From positions 186,001 through 250,000 of the forward strand of contig NZ_JBJXCY010000002.1 in NCBI RefSeq assembly GCF_046159835.1: a DNA stretch of 64,000 nt, in the 5' to 3' direction. Below, one piece after another: positions 41,856-49,678 of this stretch. The notes below the pieces were generated by a model that worked only from the letters and a program-made list of their open reading frames with translations, had not been told where the DNA came from and did no database searches. The translations under genes were made by a program, and so were the position numbers. Source of the stretch: JACKJK01 sp046159835. GTDB taxonomy: Bacteria; Pseudomonadota; Alphaproteobacteria; Rhizobiales; Tepidamorphaceae. Within the stretch, counting starts at the first letter, position 1, and each line of letters starts with the position of its first letter.

Positions 41856-42667
41856 GATCTGCCTTTTCCGGTTTCCCAGAGTTCGTGGAAGTGGTGGACG
41901 GGGCCGTGGCCCTTGCCCACGTCGAGTTGACCCGAGGCCGACAGCGCTCCGAAAAGGTAGAGCTTGGCCGCCGACACCGCGTCGTTCAGCGCGTCGCCGT
42001 GGGCGAGCCGCGCCGCGATGGCCGAGGACAGGGTGCATCCCGTGCCATGCGTGTTCTGCGTGTCGATGCGTGGAGAGGAGAAGCGCTCGTGGCCGCCCTC
42101 GTAGACGAGGATGTCGATGGCATCGCCGTCGAGATGCCCGCCCTTGATGAGCACGGCATTGGCACCAGCCGCGCGCAACGCCTCGCCCTGCGCGATCATG
42201 TCCTCGATCGTGTGGCCGACGTCTGTTTCCGCCAGAACCGCAGCTTCATGCAGGTTCGGGGTCACGACATCGGCGAGCGGCATCAGCACCTCGCGGATGA
42301 CGTTGACCGCTTCGGGCTTCAGCAGCGGATCGCCACTGGTGGCGACCATCACCGGGTCGAGCACGATGTTCGACGTGCCGTGGCGTTTCAGCCCGTCGGC
42401 GACCGCGCGGATGGTATCGGGATCGCTGAGCATCCCGATCTTCGTGGCCGACACCGCGAGGTCGGAATAGACCGCGTCGATCTGCTGCGTCACGAAGTCC
42501 GGCGGCACGTCCATCACGCCGGTGACGCCCTTCGTGTTCTGCGCCGTCAGTGCTGCGATGACCGACGCACCGTAGACGCCAAGCGCAGAGAACGTTTTCA
42601 GGTCGGCCTGGATGCCCGCACCCCCGCTGGAATCGGATCCGGCGATTGTTACCGCGATTGGGATCAT
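41852..42667 (-). CDS. thiD: Hydroxymethylpyrimidine/phosphomethylpyrimidine kinase ThiD
   Basis: 271 residues, standard length. The ribokinase-like motifs are AGSDSSGGAGIQADLKTF at the start, LDPVMVATSGD, TPNLHEAAVL, VLIKGGHLDGD and the anion-hole/base region NTHGTGCTLSSAIAA. ThiD phosphorylates hydroxymethylpyrimidine twice to give the pyrophosphate used by ThiE. The start overlaps the thiE stop by four bases (ATGA), and the stop overlaps the TRAP gene in the same way. Confidence 0.95.
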   Translation of the reverse strand: MIPIAVTIAGSDSSGGAGIQADLKTFSALGVYGASVIAALTAQNTKGVTGVMDVPPDFVTQQIDAVYSDLAVSATKIGMLSDPDTIRAVADGLKRHGTSNIVLDPVMVATSGDPLLKPEAVNVIREVLMPLADVVTPNLHEAAVLAETDVGHTIEDMIAQGEALRAAGANAVLIKGGHLDGDAIDILVYEGGHERFSSPRIDTQNTHGTGCTLSSAIAARLAHGDALNDAVSAAKLYLFGALSASGQLDVGKGHGPVHHFHELWETGKGRS

Positions 42668-43353
42668 GCGCCCCTCCCCGCCAGTGCCTCGTCCACCCGC
42701 AGCCGCAAGGCCGCTGCCGCATCCTGCGGGTCGTTGGCGCTGATGACGGCGGAGACCACGCAGATGCCGTCCGCACCGGCGGCGACAACCTCGCCCGCCC
42801 GCTCCAGCGTAATGCCGGCAATGGCGCAGATCGCGCCGGGGAACCCGCGCGCGCGCAGTGCCTCGGTCATCTCCAGCAGGCCATCGAGGCCGACGGGCGC
42901 ATCCGGGTTGTCCTTGGACGAGGTCTCGAACACACCGCCAATCGCGCAGTAGTCGATCACGTCGAGCGGCGCGGACTTCACATGGTCCAGGTTCTTGATC
43001 GTCAGCCCGATGATCGCGTCGGGGCCGAGCAGACGGCGCGCGTCTGCCGGGTGCATGTCGTCCTGCCCGAGGTGGACACCGTCGGCACCCGACGCCAGCG
43101 CCACGTCGACCCGGTCGTTGATGACGAAATCGGCCCGCCCGTCGAGCGTCGCGACGATATCGCGCGCTGAATCGATCATCGCACGGGTATCGCCATCCTT
43201 GTCGCGGAGCTGGATCAGCGTTGCGCCGCCATCAGCAGCCTGCGCCGCGAGTTCGGCAAGACTGCCCGCGTGCGGAACGGCCGGATCAACCAGAACGTAA
43301 AGCCGCGTATCGACGCGCGGACGATCATCATGAAGTTGTGGCGATGCGCTCAT
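42664..43353 (-). CDS. thiE: Thiamin phosphate synthase ThiE
   Basis: 229 residues. It shows the TIM-barrel motifs of ThiE: LYVLVDPAV, TLIQLRDKDGDTRAM, FVINDRVDVALASGADGVHL, GQDDM, YCAIGGVFETSSK, and the late ICAIAGITLERAGEVVAAGADGI region (part shown). ThiE joins hydroxymethylpyrimidine pyrophosphate and thiazole phosphate to thiamin phosphate. It lies 29 bp after thiM. Confidence 0.93.
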   Translation of the reverse strand: MSASPQLHDDRPRVDTRLYVLVDPAVPHAGSLAELAAQAADGGATLIQLRDKDGDTRAMIDSARDIVATLDGRADFVINDRVDVALASGADGVHLGQDDMHPADARRLLGPDAIIGLTIKNLDHVKSAPLDVIDYCAIGGVFETSSKDNPDAPVGLDGLLEMTEALRARGFPGAICAIAGITLERAGEVVAAGADGICVVSAVISANDPQDAAAALRLRVDEALAGRGA

Positions 43354-43382
43354 CGCGTGTCAGACCTCTCGGTTGGATGCGT

Positions 43383-44168
43383 TCAGGAAAAGCGGGCGTG
43401 GCGCGCGAGATCGGCGGGCGACAGGGAATAGACCGCATCGACCAGCCGCCATGCGAAACTGCCTGGCCCCTCCGCGCCCTGGTTCGCGTGCTCGGCGGCA
43501 ACGCCCAGCAGCGCGGCAGCAGCACCAGCCGCGACGAACGGGTCATGCGTCACCGCAAGGAAAGCCGCGGTGAGCGCGGAACCCGCGCAGCCCGTCCCGG
43601 TCACCTGCCCAAGCAGCGGATTTCCGTTGTTGAGGTGGCGATGGCGGCTGCCATTGGTCAGGTAGTCCTTGCGGCCGGTGACGAGCAGCACGGTCATCAG
43701 GTCGAGGGCCAGCTTGTCGGCCATCTCTGTGGAATAGCCCTCGGCCTCAGCCAGCGCGGTCGCCTCGGCGCGGTTGCAGCGAAGCACCCACGGCTCGCGC
43801 TTGAGGATTTCGCGCGTGAACCGCATGCGCGAGGAGGATACGTCCACGAACACGGGGTCCAGCACCCACGGCGTGCCTTCTTCCCCAACGACGTCGAGCG
43901 CGCCGGGGATGGCGCTGCGGCGATCCTCGTCCAGCGTGCCGAGATTGACGAGCAGCGCGTCGCATCGCGCGGCGAAGTCCGGCACTTCGACCGGCGACAC
44001 AGTCATGGACGGCACCGCGCCCGCCGCGATCAGGATGTTCGCGGTGATCGGCTGCGCGACCGTGTTGGTGATGACATGGATTCGCGGCTGCCGTTCGCGC
44101 AGGTTGGCCAGCGCATCGGCAGCGGCTGCGGCGATGTCCTCGGGCCGGCTGGCGTTTTCGCCGCTCAT
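43383..44168 (-). CDS. thiM: Hydroxyethylthiazole kinase ThiM
   Basis: 261 residues from MSGENASRP; an ATG eight codons upstream (44192) is an alternative without a clear ribosome site. Motifs include RIHVITNTVAQPITANILIA, AVPSMTVSPVEVPDF, WVLDPVFVDVSSSR, LRCNRAEATALA and the active-site GQVTGTGCAGSALTAA. ThiM phosphorylates salvaged hydroxyethylthiazole. First gene of thiM-thiE-thiD, preceded by a TPP riboswitch. De novo genes such as thiC, thiG or thiO are absent here, so this operon is for salvage. Confidence 0.94.
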   Translation of the reverse strand: MSGENASRPEDIAAAAADALANLRERQPRIHVITNTVAQPITANILIAAGAVPSMTVSPVEVPDFAARCDALLVNLGTLDEDRRSAIPGALDVVGEEGTPWVLDPVFVDVSSSRMRFTREILKREPWVLRCNRAEATALAEAEGYSTEMADKLALDLMTVLLVTGRKDYLTNGSRHRHLNNGNPLLGQVTGTGCAGSALTAAFLAVTHDPFVAAGAAAALLGVAAEHANQGAEGPGSFAWRLVDAVYSLSPADLARHARFS

Positions 44169-44232
44169 GCCCGGCTTCCCGCCGAAATGCACACCGCATG
44201 GCGGTGCGTGATGCCCGTAAATGATTTCATCG

Positions 44233-44322
44233 TTCCCTCCGCCGGCACAATCCGGATCAGGTTCAATGGGTTGGCGATCCGCCTCTCAGTCGCGACTCGT
44301 TTGCGCGACACCCCAACGACTG
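44233..44322 (-). promoter_or_regulatory. TPP riboswitch (THI box) of the thiM operon
   Basis: On the minus strand the element runs from AGTCGTTGGGGTGTC through GACTGAGA and ACCCATTGAACCTGATC to CGGATTGTGCCGGCGGAGGG. These match the conserved GGGGT, CTGAGA, ACCC-TTGAACCTGAT and GGAT...GCG...AGGG blocks of thiamin pyrophosphate riboswitches. It ends about 65 bp before the thiM start and should lower expression of thiM, thiE, thiD and the attached TRAP gene when TPP is plentiful. Confidence 0.95.
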
Positions 44323-44436
44323 ACTATGCACGCAAACCTATGGAGCCACCGCGCCCGTTGCAAGGCTTGCGGCTTGTGCATCCCGGGTGGCATGTGAAAA
44401 AGTCCTGATCCTTCAAGCCACCGGAGCCGTTTGCCG

Positions 44437-44673
44437 ATGACGCCGTTCTACATGCTGATCAAGTGCCATCTGGGCAAGGCCTACGAGGTCGCCAACGCCA
44501 TTGCCGACCGCGAGATCGCCTCGGAAATCTATTCCATCGCGGGCGATCATGACCTGTTGGTGAAGTTCTACGTCGAGGCCGACACCGATATCGGCCATTT
44601 CGTCAACGAGAACGTCCACACGGTCGACGGCATTCGCGATACCAAGACGATCCCCACCTTCAAGGCGTTCTGA
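44437..44673 (+). CDS. Stand-alone Lrp/AsnC ligand-binding (RAM) domain protein
   Basis: 78 residues from ATG with GGAG upstream; an in-frame TTG two codons earlier is possible. It consists only of the alpha/beta RAM domain found at the C-terminus of Lrp/AsnC regulators (YMLIKCHLGKAYEVANAIAD, EIYSIAGDHDLLVKFYVEAD, DTKTIPTFKAF) and has no DNA-binding helix-turn-helix. Such proteins bind amino acids and may assemble with full-length Lrp proteins. No partner is adjacent. Confidence 0.85.
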   Translation: MTPFYMLIKCHLGKAYEVANAIADREIASEIYSIAGDHDLLVKFYVEADTDIGHFVNENVHTVDGIRDTKTIPTFKAF

Positions 44674-44696
44674 GGCGCGCGAAAGGACCTGCCCGG

Positions 44697-45662
44697 TCAG
44701 GCCAGCGGAACGCCGCCTGCCTTGCGCTGGCGTGCGCGTTCCAGCCCCAGTTGGCGCTCTCGGTAGATCACGAACAGGCCCGACAGCACGATGATCGACG
44801 CGCCCACCAGCATGATCGGCTGCGGTACGTCGTCGAACAGCATGTAGCCCAGCACCATCGCCCAGATCAGCGTCGTGTAGTCGAACGGCGCGATCAGCGA
44901 TGTCGGCGCGTGGCGGTAGCTTTCGGTCAGGAAGATCTGCGCAACACCGCCGATGAAGCCGATGGTCACCAGTTTCGCGACCATCATCGCGTCGGGAAGC
45001 ACCCAGCCGAAGGGCAGCGAGGCCAACCCGAACACGGTGCCGCTGACGGAAAAGTAGAAGGTGATCGACATGGTGGATTCGTGCTTGGTCAGCGCGCGGA
45101 TCTGGATCATGGCAAGCGCCGTGCAGCAGGCAGCCGCCAGCGCCACCATCGCGCCAAGCGATGCGTCATCGCCCCGGTCGATTTCCGACAAGAGGTGTGG
45201 CGACAGCACGATGAGCACGCCGACAAAGCCTACGACCACCGCACTCGACCGGTAGATACCGACACGCTCGCCCAGCAGCAGTGGCGCGAGCAGGACCGTG
45301 ACCAGCGGCGCGGCATAGCCGAGCGTGATGGCATCCGGCAGCGGCAGCAGCGACAGGGCGTAGAACGACAACCCCATGGCGCAGCAGCCGATGAAGCCAC
45401 GCTGAAAATGCCCCAGCTTGTTGGTCGTCTTGAGGGCGTCTGCAATGCCGCGCAGGAGCGGCGAGCGCGAGCCGTCAGCCCGGGTTTCGTGGGAGACGCG
45501 CCAGCAGATGTAGATGAGAATGGGGAGGATGGCGAAGAAGCTTCGCCCGAACACGATCTCGCCGGTCGGAAGCTCGGTTCCGATCGACTTGATCAGCGCC
45601 GACATGCCGGTGAACAGCAGTGCAGACGCGACCTTGAGTGAGACGCCGAGAGCGGGGTTCAC
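44697..45662 (-). CDS. DMT-superfamily (EamA) transporter
   Basis: 321 residues with ten predicted helices in two EamA halves (FTGMSALIKSIG, LGYAAPLVTVLLAPLLLGER in the first; GGVAQIFLTESYRHAPTSLI, PFDYTTLIWAMVLGYMLF in the second). DMT carriers export or import small metabolites in the inner membrane; the substrate cannot be told. It lies 87 bp after the small membrane-protein gene with a hairpin between them, so it probably has its own promoter. Confidence 0.88.
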   Translation of the reverse strand: MNPALGVSLKVASALLFTGMSALIKSIGTELPTGEIVFGRSFFAILPILIYICWRVSHETRADGSRSPLLRGIADALKTTNKLGHFQRGFIGCCAMGLSFYALSLLPLPDAITLGYAAPLVTVLLAPLLLGERVGIYRSSAVVVGFVGVLIVLSPHLLSEIDRGDDASLGAMVALAAACCTALAMIQIRALTKHESTMSITFYFSVSGTVFGLASLPFGWVLPDAMMVAKLVTIGFIGGVAQIFLTESYRHAPTSLIAPFDYTTLIWAMVLGYMLFDDVPQPIMLVGASIIVLSGLFVIYRERQLGLERARQRKAGGVPLA

Positions 45663-45670
45663 GAAAACGA

Positions 45671-45706
45671 CTTTCCGGAAGCGAGGTGATCCTCACTCCC
45701 GGAAAG
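45671..45706 (-). terminator. Hairpin terminator after the small membrane-protein gene
   Basis: CTTTCCGG (45671-45678) and CCGGAAAG (45699-45706) are perfect arms, with an inner GAGG/CCTC pair. On the minus strand TCGTTTTCG follows. A second hairpin, GGCGGG...CCCGCC, lies at 45719-45735. Together they would end transcription of the 79-residue protein gene ahead of the DMT gene. Confidence 0.6.
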
Positions 45707-45749
45707 CACAGATTTGGGGGCGGGACAATCCCGCCAGCTGCATGGCAGA

Positions 45750-45989
45750 TCAGTTGGCCGTGCCGCCTTCACCACCAGCCGAACCACCGGCAGAGCCGCC
45801 GTCACCGGCGGGGGCAGACACGTCAGGCACCTGAAGGTCGACGTTGACGGAATCGCCACCATTGAAGAAGCCACCGGAGTACAGGAAAGCCGCGCCGGCC
45901 AGAACTGCGATCAGGATACCGGCAATAAGCCAGGTAGCACTAGCACCACCGTTCTCATGCACGACAACACGTTCATCTCTCGGTTCCAT
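45750..45989 (-). CDS. Small single-pass membrane protein, unknown function
   Basis: 79 residues from MEPRDERVVVHENGG, chosen because AAGGACACAAG precedes the ATG. A membrane helix spans about residues 18-40 (WLIAGILIAVLAGAAFLYSG), followed by NVDLQVPDVSAPAGD and a Gly/Ser-rich tail. The basic-acidic cytoplasmic start and secreted tail give an N-in topology. Similar short proteins occur in rhizobia without assigned function. It is monocistronic, between divergent wecA-like and downstream DMT genes. Confidence 0.7.
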   Translation of the reverse strand: MEPRDERVVVHENGGASATWLIAGILIAVLAGAAFLYSGGFFNGGDSVNVDLQVPDVSAPAGDGGSAGGSAGGEGGTAN

Positions 45990-46088
45990 CTTGTGTCCTT
46001 TCATTTTTGCGGACCATTGCGATGGACAATCAATGCGCTCGCACGCGATAAGTTTCATATGCGCAGCCGGTCTGGTTAACCGGCATGC

Positions 46089-47135
46089 ATGCATCACGAC
46101 TGGGTGTTGGCTGGCTTGAACCTTTCCGTGGCAGCGATTTGCGGGCTGATCGGTGGTGCTGCGACACTCGCGGCAACGCCCTTCCTTATCCGTCATCTCA
46201 CCGCCCACGGTATCCTTGATGTGCCCGGCCCGAGGTCCAACCACGTGGCGCCCGTGCCGCGTGGCGGCGGGCTTGCCATCGTCGGCCCCTTGGCGCTGGT
46301 CTGGCTCGGCCTAAACGTCCATTTGCCAGTCCCGGCCTTCATGTGGATCGTCCTGTCGGGCGTCGTGATGCTGACCGCGATCTCCTGGCTCGACGACCGG
46401 CATCCGCAACCGGTTGTCCTGCGTCTGCTGGCGCAGGCGCTGGCGGTGGCGCTTCCGCTGCTGCTGTTGCCCTCGTCCATGCGACTTGCGCCCGATCTTT
46501 TTCCGATGACCCTGGAACGCCTGTTGCTCGCGCTTGCCTGGGTCTGGTTCATCAATGTCGTGAACTTCATGGACGGGCTGGACGGGCTTGCAACGGGCCA
46601 GGTTGCCACCGCGAGCGTCGCAGTGGCCGCCATCGCCATCGCGTTTCCAGCCCTTGCCTATCCCGGCTATGCGACAGCCATCGCCGTGGCGCTCGCGGCC
46701 TCCGCGCTGGCCTTCCTGCCCTTCAACTGGCCGCCCGCGCGGGTGTTCCTCGGAGATTCCGGGTCGGTGCCGCTGGGCTACGTCACCGGCTTCCTCCTGT
46801 TGATGCTGGCACTGGCAGGCGCACCGCTGGCCGCGCTGATCCTGCCAACATATTTCATCGCCGATGCAACAGGCACGCTCGTGCACCGGCTGCTGAAAGG
46901 CGAGCGGATCACCGAGGCGCATTCCACGCACCTCTATCAGCGTGCGCGCCGGGCCGGAAAGTCCCACACGTGGGTGGCCACTCGCGTATTGGTTGCGAAT
47001 ATACTTTTGGCCGTCAGCGCGTTTTTCGCCGTCACCAGTCCGTTGACCGCAACGGTTTGTGCGTTGTTTGTACTGGGAACAATTGGCTTGTCTTTGGCCG
47101 CCGCGGCACGTAGAAATCGGCCAACAGAGGCTTAA
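46089..47135 (+). CDS. WecA/WbpL-type polyprenyl-phosphate sugar-1-phosphate transferase
   Basis: 348 residues, about ten helices. Motifs of the MraY/WecA family: LDVPGPRSNHVAPVPRGGGL, the metal-binding WLDDRHPQP, NVVNFMDGLDGLA and VFLGDSGSVPLG, plus the late cytoplasmic loop ITEAHSTHLYQRA. These integral membrane enzymes transfer HexNAc-1-phosphate to undecaprenyl phosphate, starting O-antigen or other glycans. Two nearby ATGs (46085 in another frame, 46089) occur at the start. Inverted repeats overlap its stop. Confidence 0.9.
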   Translation: MHHDWVLAGLNLSVAAICGLIGGAATLAATPFLIRHLTAHGILDVPGPRSNHVAPVPRGGGLAIVGPLALVWLGLNVHLPVPAFMWIVLSGVVMLTAISWLDDRHPQPVVLRLLAQALAVALPLLLLPSSMRLAPDLFPMTLERLLLALAWVWFINVVNFMDGLDGLATGQVATASVAVAAIAIAFPALAYPGYATAIAVALAASALAFLPFNWPPARVFLGDSGSVPLGYVTGFLLLMLALAGAPLAALILPTYFIADATGTLVHRLLKGERITEAHSTHLYQRARRAGKSHTWVATRVLVANILLAVSAFFAVTSPLTATVCALFVLGTIGLSLAAAARRNRPTEA

Positions 47136-47185
47136 CGCTACGTAAGTACTTGCGCGTTAAAGCCGGATATATCTAGATAATCCGG
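47132..47185. repeat. Two adjacent dyads between wecA-like gene and pseudo-receiver gene
   Basis: The first pairs TTAACG (47132-47137) with CGTTAA (47155-47160) around a near-palindromic CGTAAGTACTTGCG. The second pairs CCGGAT (47163-47168) with ATCCGG (47180-47185) around the palindrome TATCTAGATA. The second ends eight bases before the next start codon, so it could be an operator or hide the ribosome site in RNA. No U tract indicates a terminator. Confidence 0.5.
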
Positions 47186-47193
47186 TACGGACA

Positions 47194-47814
47194 ATGGATG
47201 TCGACGCGTTGCAGAACACCAACCCAAAGTTGCATCTTCGTCGCATTCTTGTCGCCGAGCCTAGCTCCTGGGACCGTCGGCAGCTTTCCTCCATGATGCG
47301 GTCCTTCGGGGCCACCGAAATCCAGAATGTCGGCGACGGGTTCGAGGCGCTTGAGACGCTCGACCATTCCGGCGCGGACATCGCCCTCATCGGCGAAAAC
47401 CTGCCGGGCCTGACCGGCCGCGAACTGGTGAAGGCCATCCGTCAGCACCAGCGGCCGGACGTGTGCCGCATGCCGATCATCTTCATCGTCAATCACGTCT
47501 GCCGCCGCGACATGCAGGAGATCGCCCGGCTCGGCGTGCACGAGGTGGTGTGCAAGCCGTTCTCAACGCGAACGCTGATGGACCGAGTGAACTGGGCGCT
47601 GACGATCCCGCGTCCCTTCATCAATATCGACGGATATTTCGGGCCGGAACCACGCAGCACATTCTGGAAACACGCGGTCAAGCCACGGCAGGACAAGAAG
47701 TTGAAGTCGCTCTCGATCAAGACCGGCGAGGCACGCGGCGGCAAGCAGCAAAAGCCGGGCAAGCGGGAAACGCCTGCAAAGCAGGCCGAAGACAACGACA
47801 TCGTCGAGCTTTGA
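47194..47814 (+). CDS. Receiver-domain protein lacking the phospho-aspartate (pseudo-receiver)
   Basis: 206 residues. Residues 15-135 are a CheY-like fold: RRILVAEPSSWDRRQL, ADIALIGENLPGLTGRELV, PIIFIVNHVCRRDM and the invariant lysine K121 in VVCKPF. The residue four before the LPG proline, normally the phosphorylated Asp, is Gly67; the acidic pocket is reduced to E22, and the switch Thr/Ser is absent. Residues 145-206 are basic and Gln/Lys-rich. It probably signals through interaction, not phosphorylation. Confidence 0.82.
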   Translation: MDVDALQNTNPKLHLRRILVAEPSSWDRRQLSSMMRSFGATEIQNVGDGFEALETLDHSGADIALIGENLPGLTGRELVKAIRQHQRPDVCRMPIIFIVNHVCRRDMQEIARLGVHEVVCKPFSTRTLMDRVNWALTIPRPFINIDGYFGPEPRSTFWKHAVKPRQDKKLKSLSIKTGEARGGKQQKPGKRETPAKQAEDNDIVEL

Positions 47815-47832
47815 GCCAGCTCGACTGTGCCC

Positions 47833-48429
47833 TCAGAATAGCGGCTCGTCGTAGATCGTCTCGCCGTTCTTCACCAGACCCTTGATCGCGCTCTGCCCGT
47901 CTTCGGTCACGGCGACGATCACCGATAGATCTCCGTCGCGCACGAGGTTTTCGAGGTCCTTGCCCTGCCCTTCGGGCACGAAATAGGACTCGATGCCATA
48001 GCGCAGCAACACGCGGTCGCGGTCGCTCCAGTTCGACACCGACGTCACCTTCGCCTTCAGCACATGCGCTCCGGCCTCGACGGTGCCGGGGAACGTCCTG
48101 TCGATGGCTGCAATGCGCCAAGCGGCGTCGCTTGCGCCCTCCCCCGGCACAATGGTCACGAACACCGCGTCCTTGCGCGCAAGATCGCCGGCACCAGGGA
48201 CAGCATCCGTCTCGACGCTCGATATCTCGTAGTTCAGCACGACGTAGTCGCCGCGAAACGGGTCGCGCGGGTCGCGTGGTTCGGTCTTGAGGACGATTTC
48301 CGCACCCGAAGCGAGGATCGCGTTGCGCTGGTAGATCATCGCGGCAGGCACCGCGAGTTGCACCAGCCCGACCAGGATGCCCCCGGCGATGAGCGCGCGC
48401 GCCGGGAGTGCCTTGCGCCATGCCCTCAT
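47833..48429 (-). CDS. GDYXXLXY-domain membrane-anchored protein
   Basis: 198 residues from MRAWRKALPARAL; its ATG overlaps the stop of the DUF2157 gene (ATGA). One membrane helix at about 11-33 is followed by a periplasmic domain with the namesake motif FRGDYVVLNYEIS and RVLLRYGIESYFVPEGQG. This family is almost always encoded with DUF2157 membrane proteins, as here. Function unknown; an envelope or membrane-stress role is only inferred. Confidence 0.87.
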   Translation of the reverse strand: MRAWRKALPARALIAGGILVGLVQLAVPAAMIYQRNAILASGAEIVLKTEPRDPRDPFRGDYVVLNYEISSVETDAVPGAGDLARKDAVFVTIVPGEGASDAAWRIAAIDRTFPGTVEAGAHVLKAKVTSVSNWSDRDRVLLRYGIESYFVPEGQGKDLENLVRDGDLSVIVAVTEDGQSAIKGLVKNGETIYDEPLF

Positions 48430-49523
48430 GCCGCGTCCTCCGTGCGGGGCGCGCGGCGCAGTTTCACGCCAAGCCAGGCCAGCGCGATGACGATCAGCCC
48501 GGCGGTGAAGAAGAACAGCGAGGTGTGCACCAGCGTACCGACCGTCTCGAAATAGATGCCGACAACCTCGATGGAGAAGCCGAGATAGGCCACCCAGATC
48601 GCCATGCCGCGCCCATGTTCGCGCCCGATCGCCAGCACCGCCAATGACAGCGCCAGCGCCAGCACACACATCACGATAAACGAACCGGGATCGGGGTTTT
48701 CGAGGAATTGCAGATTGAACAACCCGGCGAATGCGACCGCGTACCCATACATCAGCGCCAGCGGTGCATTGTCGTCGATGACGGTTTCTCCGCGCGGGCG
48801 GGCAAGCATGATCGCCGCTCCGAGTGCTGCGACCACCGCACCGATGATCGTGGTCTGGTAGGGGATGAAGGACCGGTCGAGGATCAGCGGCACGGTCACG
48901 ACCCAGACCGTCATCGCCAGCGCCAGCAGGTGGCGCGCCCCGGTGAATCGGATCCACCACGCCAGCACAGCCATGCCGAGGCAGATCAGCGGGAAGAGCC
49001 AGTGAACGGTGTCCCGGTCTGCGGTGATACCGCCGGACCAGAGGCAGAACACGGCGAAGGCGAAGACCCAGACGGCAGAAGCCCTGTAAACGAGGCAGCA
49101 CAGGGTGCATCCCAGCGCCCAGGCCAGCACGGCGTCCGTGGGATTGCCATCAAGGTGATACATCTGCGCGACCAGCATGATGCTGGCCCCGTAGACACCG
49201 CACGCGACTATCAGCGCCGATTGCCCGAACGCATCCTCGCCGGAAAGATAGGGCCACAGCGCGACGCCGTGTGCGGCAACCAATGTCCCTGCGAGCAGGA
49301 ACAGGCGAACGGTGCGCGGGATTTCCTCCCAGTTCGCTGCAACGAAGGTCAGCACGGACGCGGCAAGCAGCACCGCGCCGAGAAACACGAAGATATGCGG
49401 CAAGCCGAATCTGCTGCGCCGCGCGGCAAGGTCCTGCCGGATCGCGGCAAGCCCCTCGCCGGAAACCCAGCCATTCGCGGCCCAGCGCTCAACGTCAACG
49501 ATTGCCTTTTCGACGTACCGCAC
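48426..49523 (-). CDS. DUF2157 multi-pass membrane protein
   Basis: 365 residues. A short cytoplasmic N-terminus (VEKAIVDVERWAANGWVSGE) leads to the DUF2157 core FLGAVLLAASVLTFVAANWE and about ten more helices, including ALIVACGVYGASIMLVAQMY. It is coupled to the GDYXXLXY gene downstream, the usual partner. The two probably form an inner-membrane complex of unknown function. Confidence 0.88.
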   Translation of the reverse strand: MRYVEKAIVDVERWAANGWVSGEGLAAIRQDLAARRSRFGLPHIFVFLGAVLLAASVLTFVAANWEEIPRTVRLFLLAGTLVAAHGVALWPYLSGEDAFGQSALIVACGVYGASIMLVAQMYHLDGNPTDAVLAWALGCTLCCLVYRASAVWVFAFAVFCLWSGGITADRDTVHWLFPLICLGMAVLAWWIRFTGARHLLALAMTVWVVTVPLILDRSFIPYQTTIIGAVVAALGAAIMLARPRGETVIDDNAPLALMYGYAVAFAGLFNLQFLENPDPGSFIVMCVLALALSLAVLAIGREHGRGMAIWVAYLGFSIEVVGIYFETVGTLVHTSLFFFTAGLIVIALAWLGVKLRRAPRTEDAA

Positions 49524-49678
49524 CTGCGCGTCCCGATTCCTGCTTCGTGCTCCGAGCGGTGATACTAGCCGCGCAGCACGGCGCTGAATACTGTCCCGGT
49601 TGCGCTACCCGCATGGCTCGCGTCTGGCGCGCAGTGAAGCCCGGTGATACCGCTGCTGAAAAGGAAGCGCCGCAAGCC

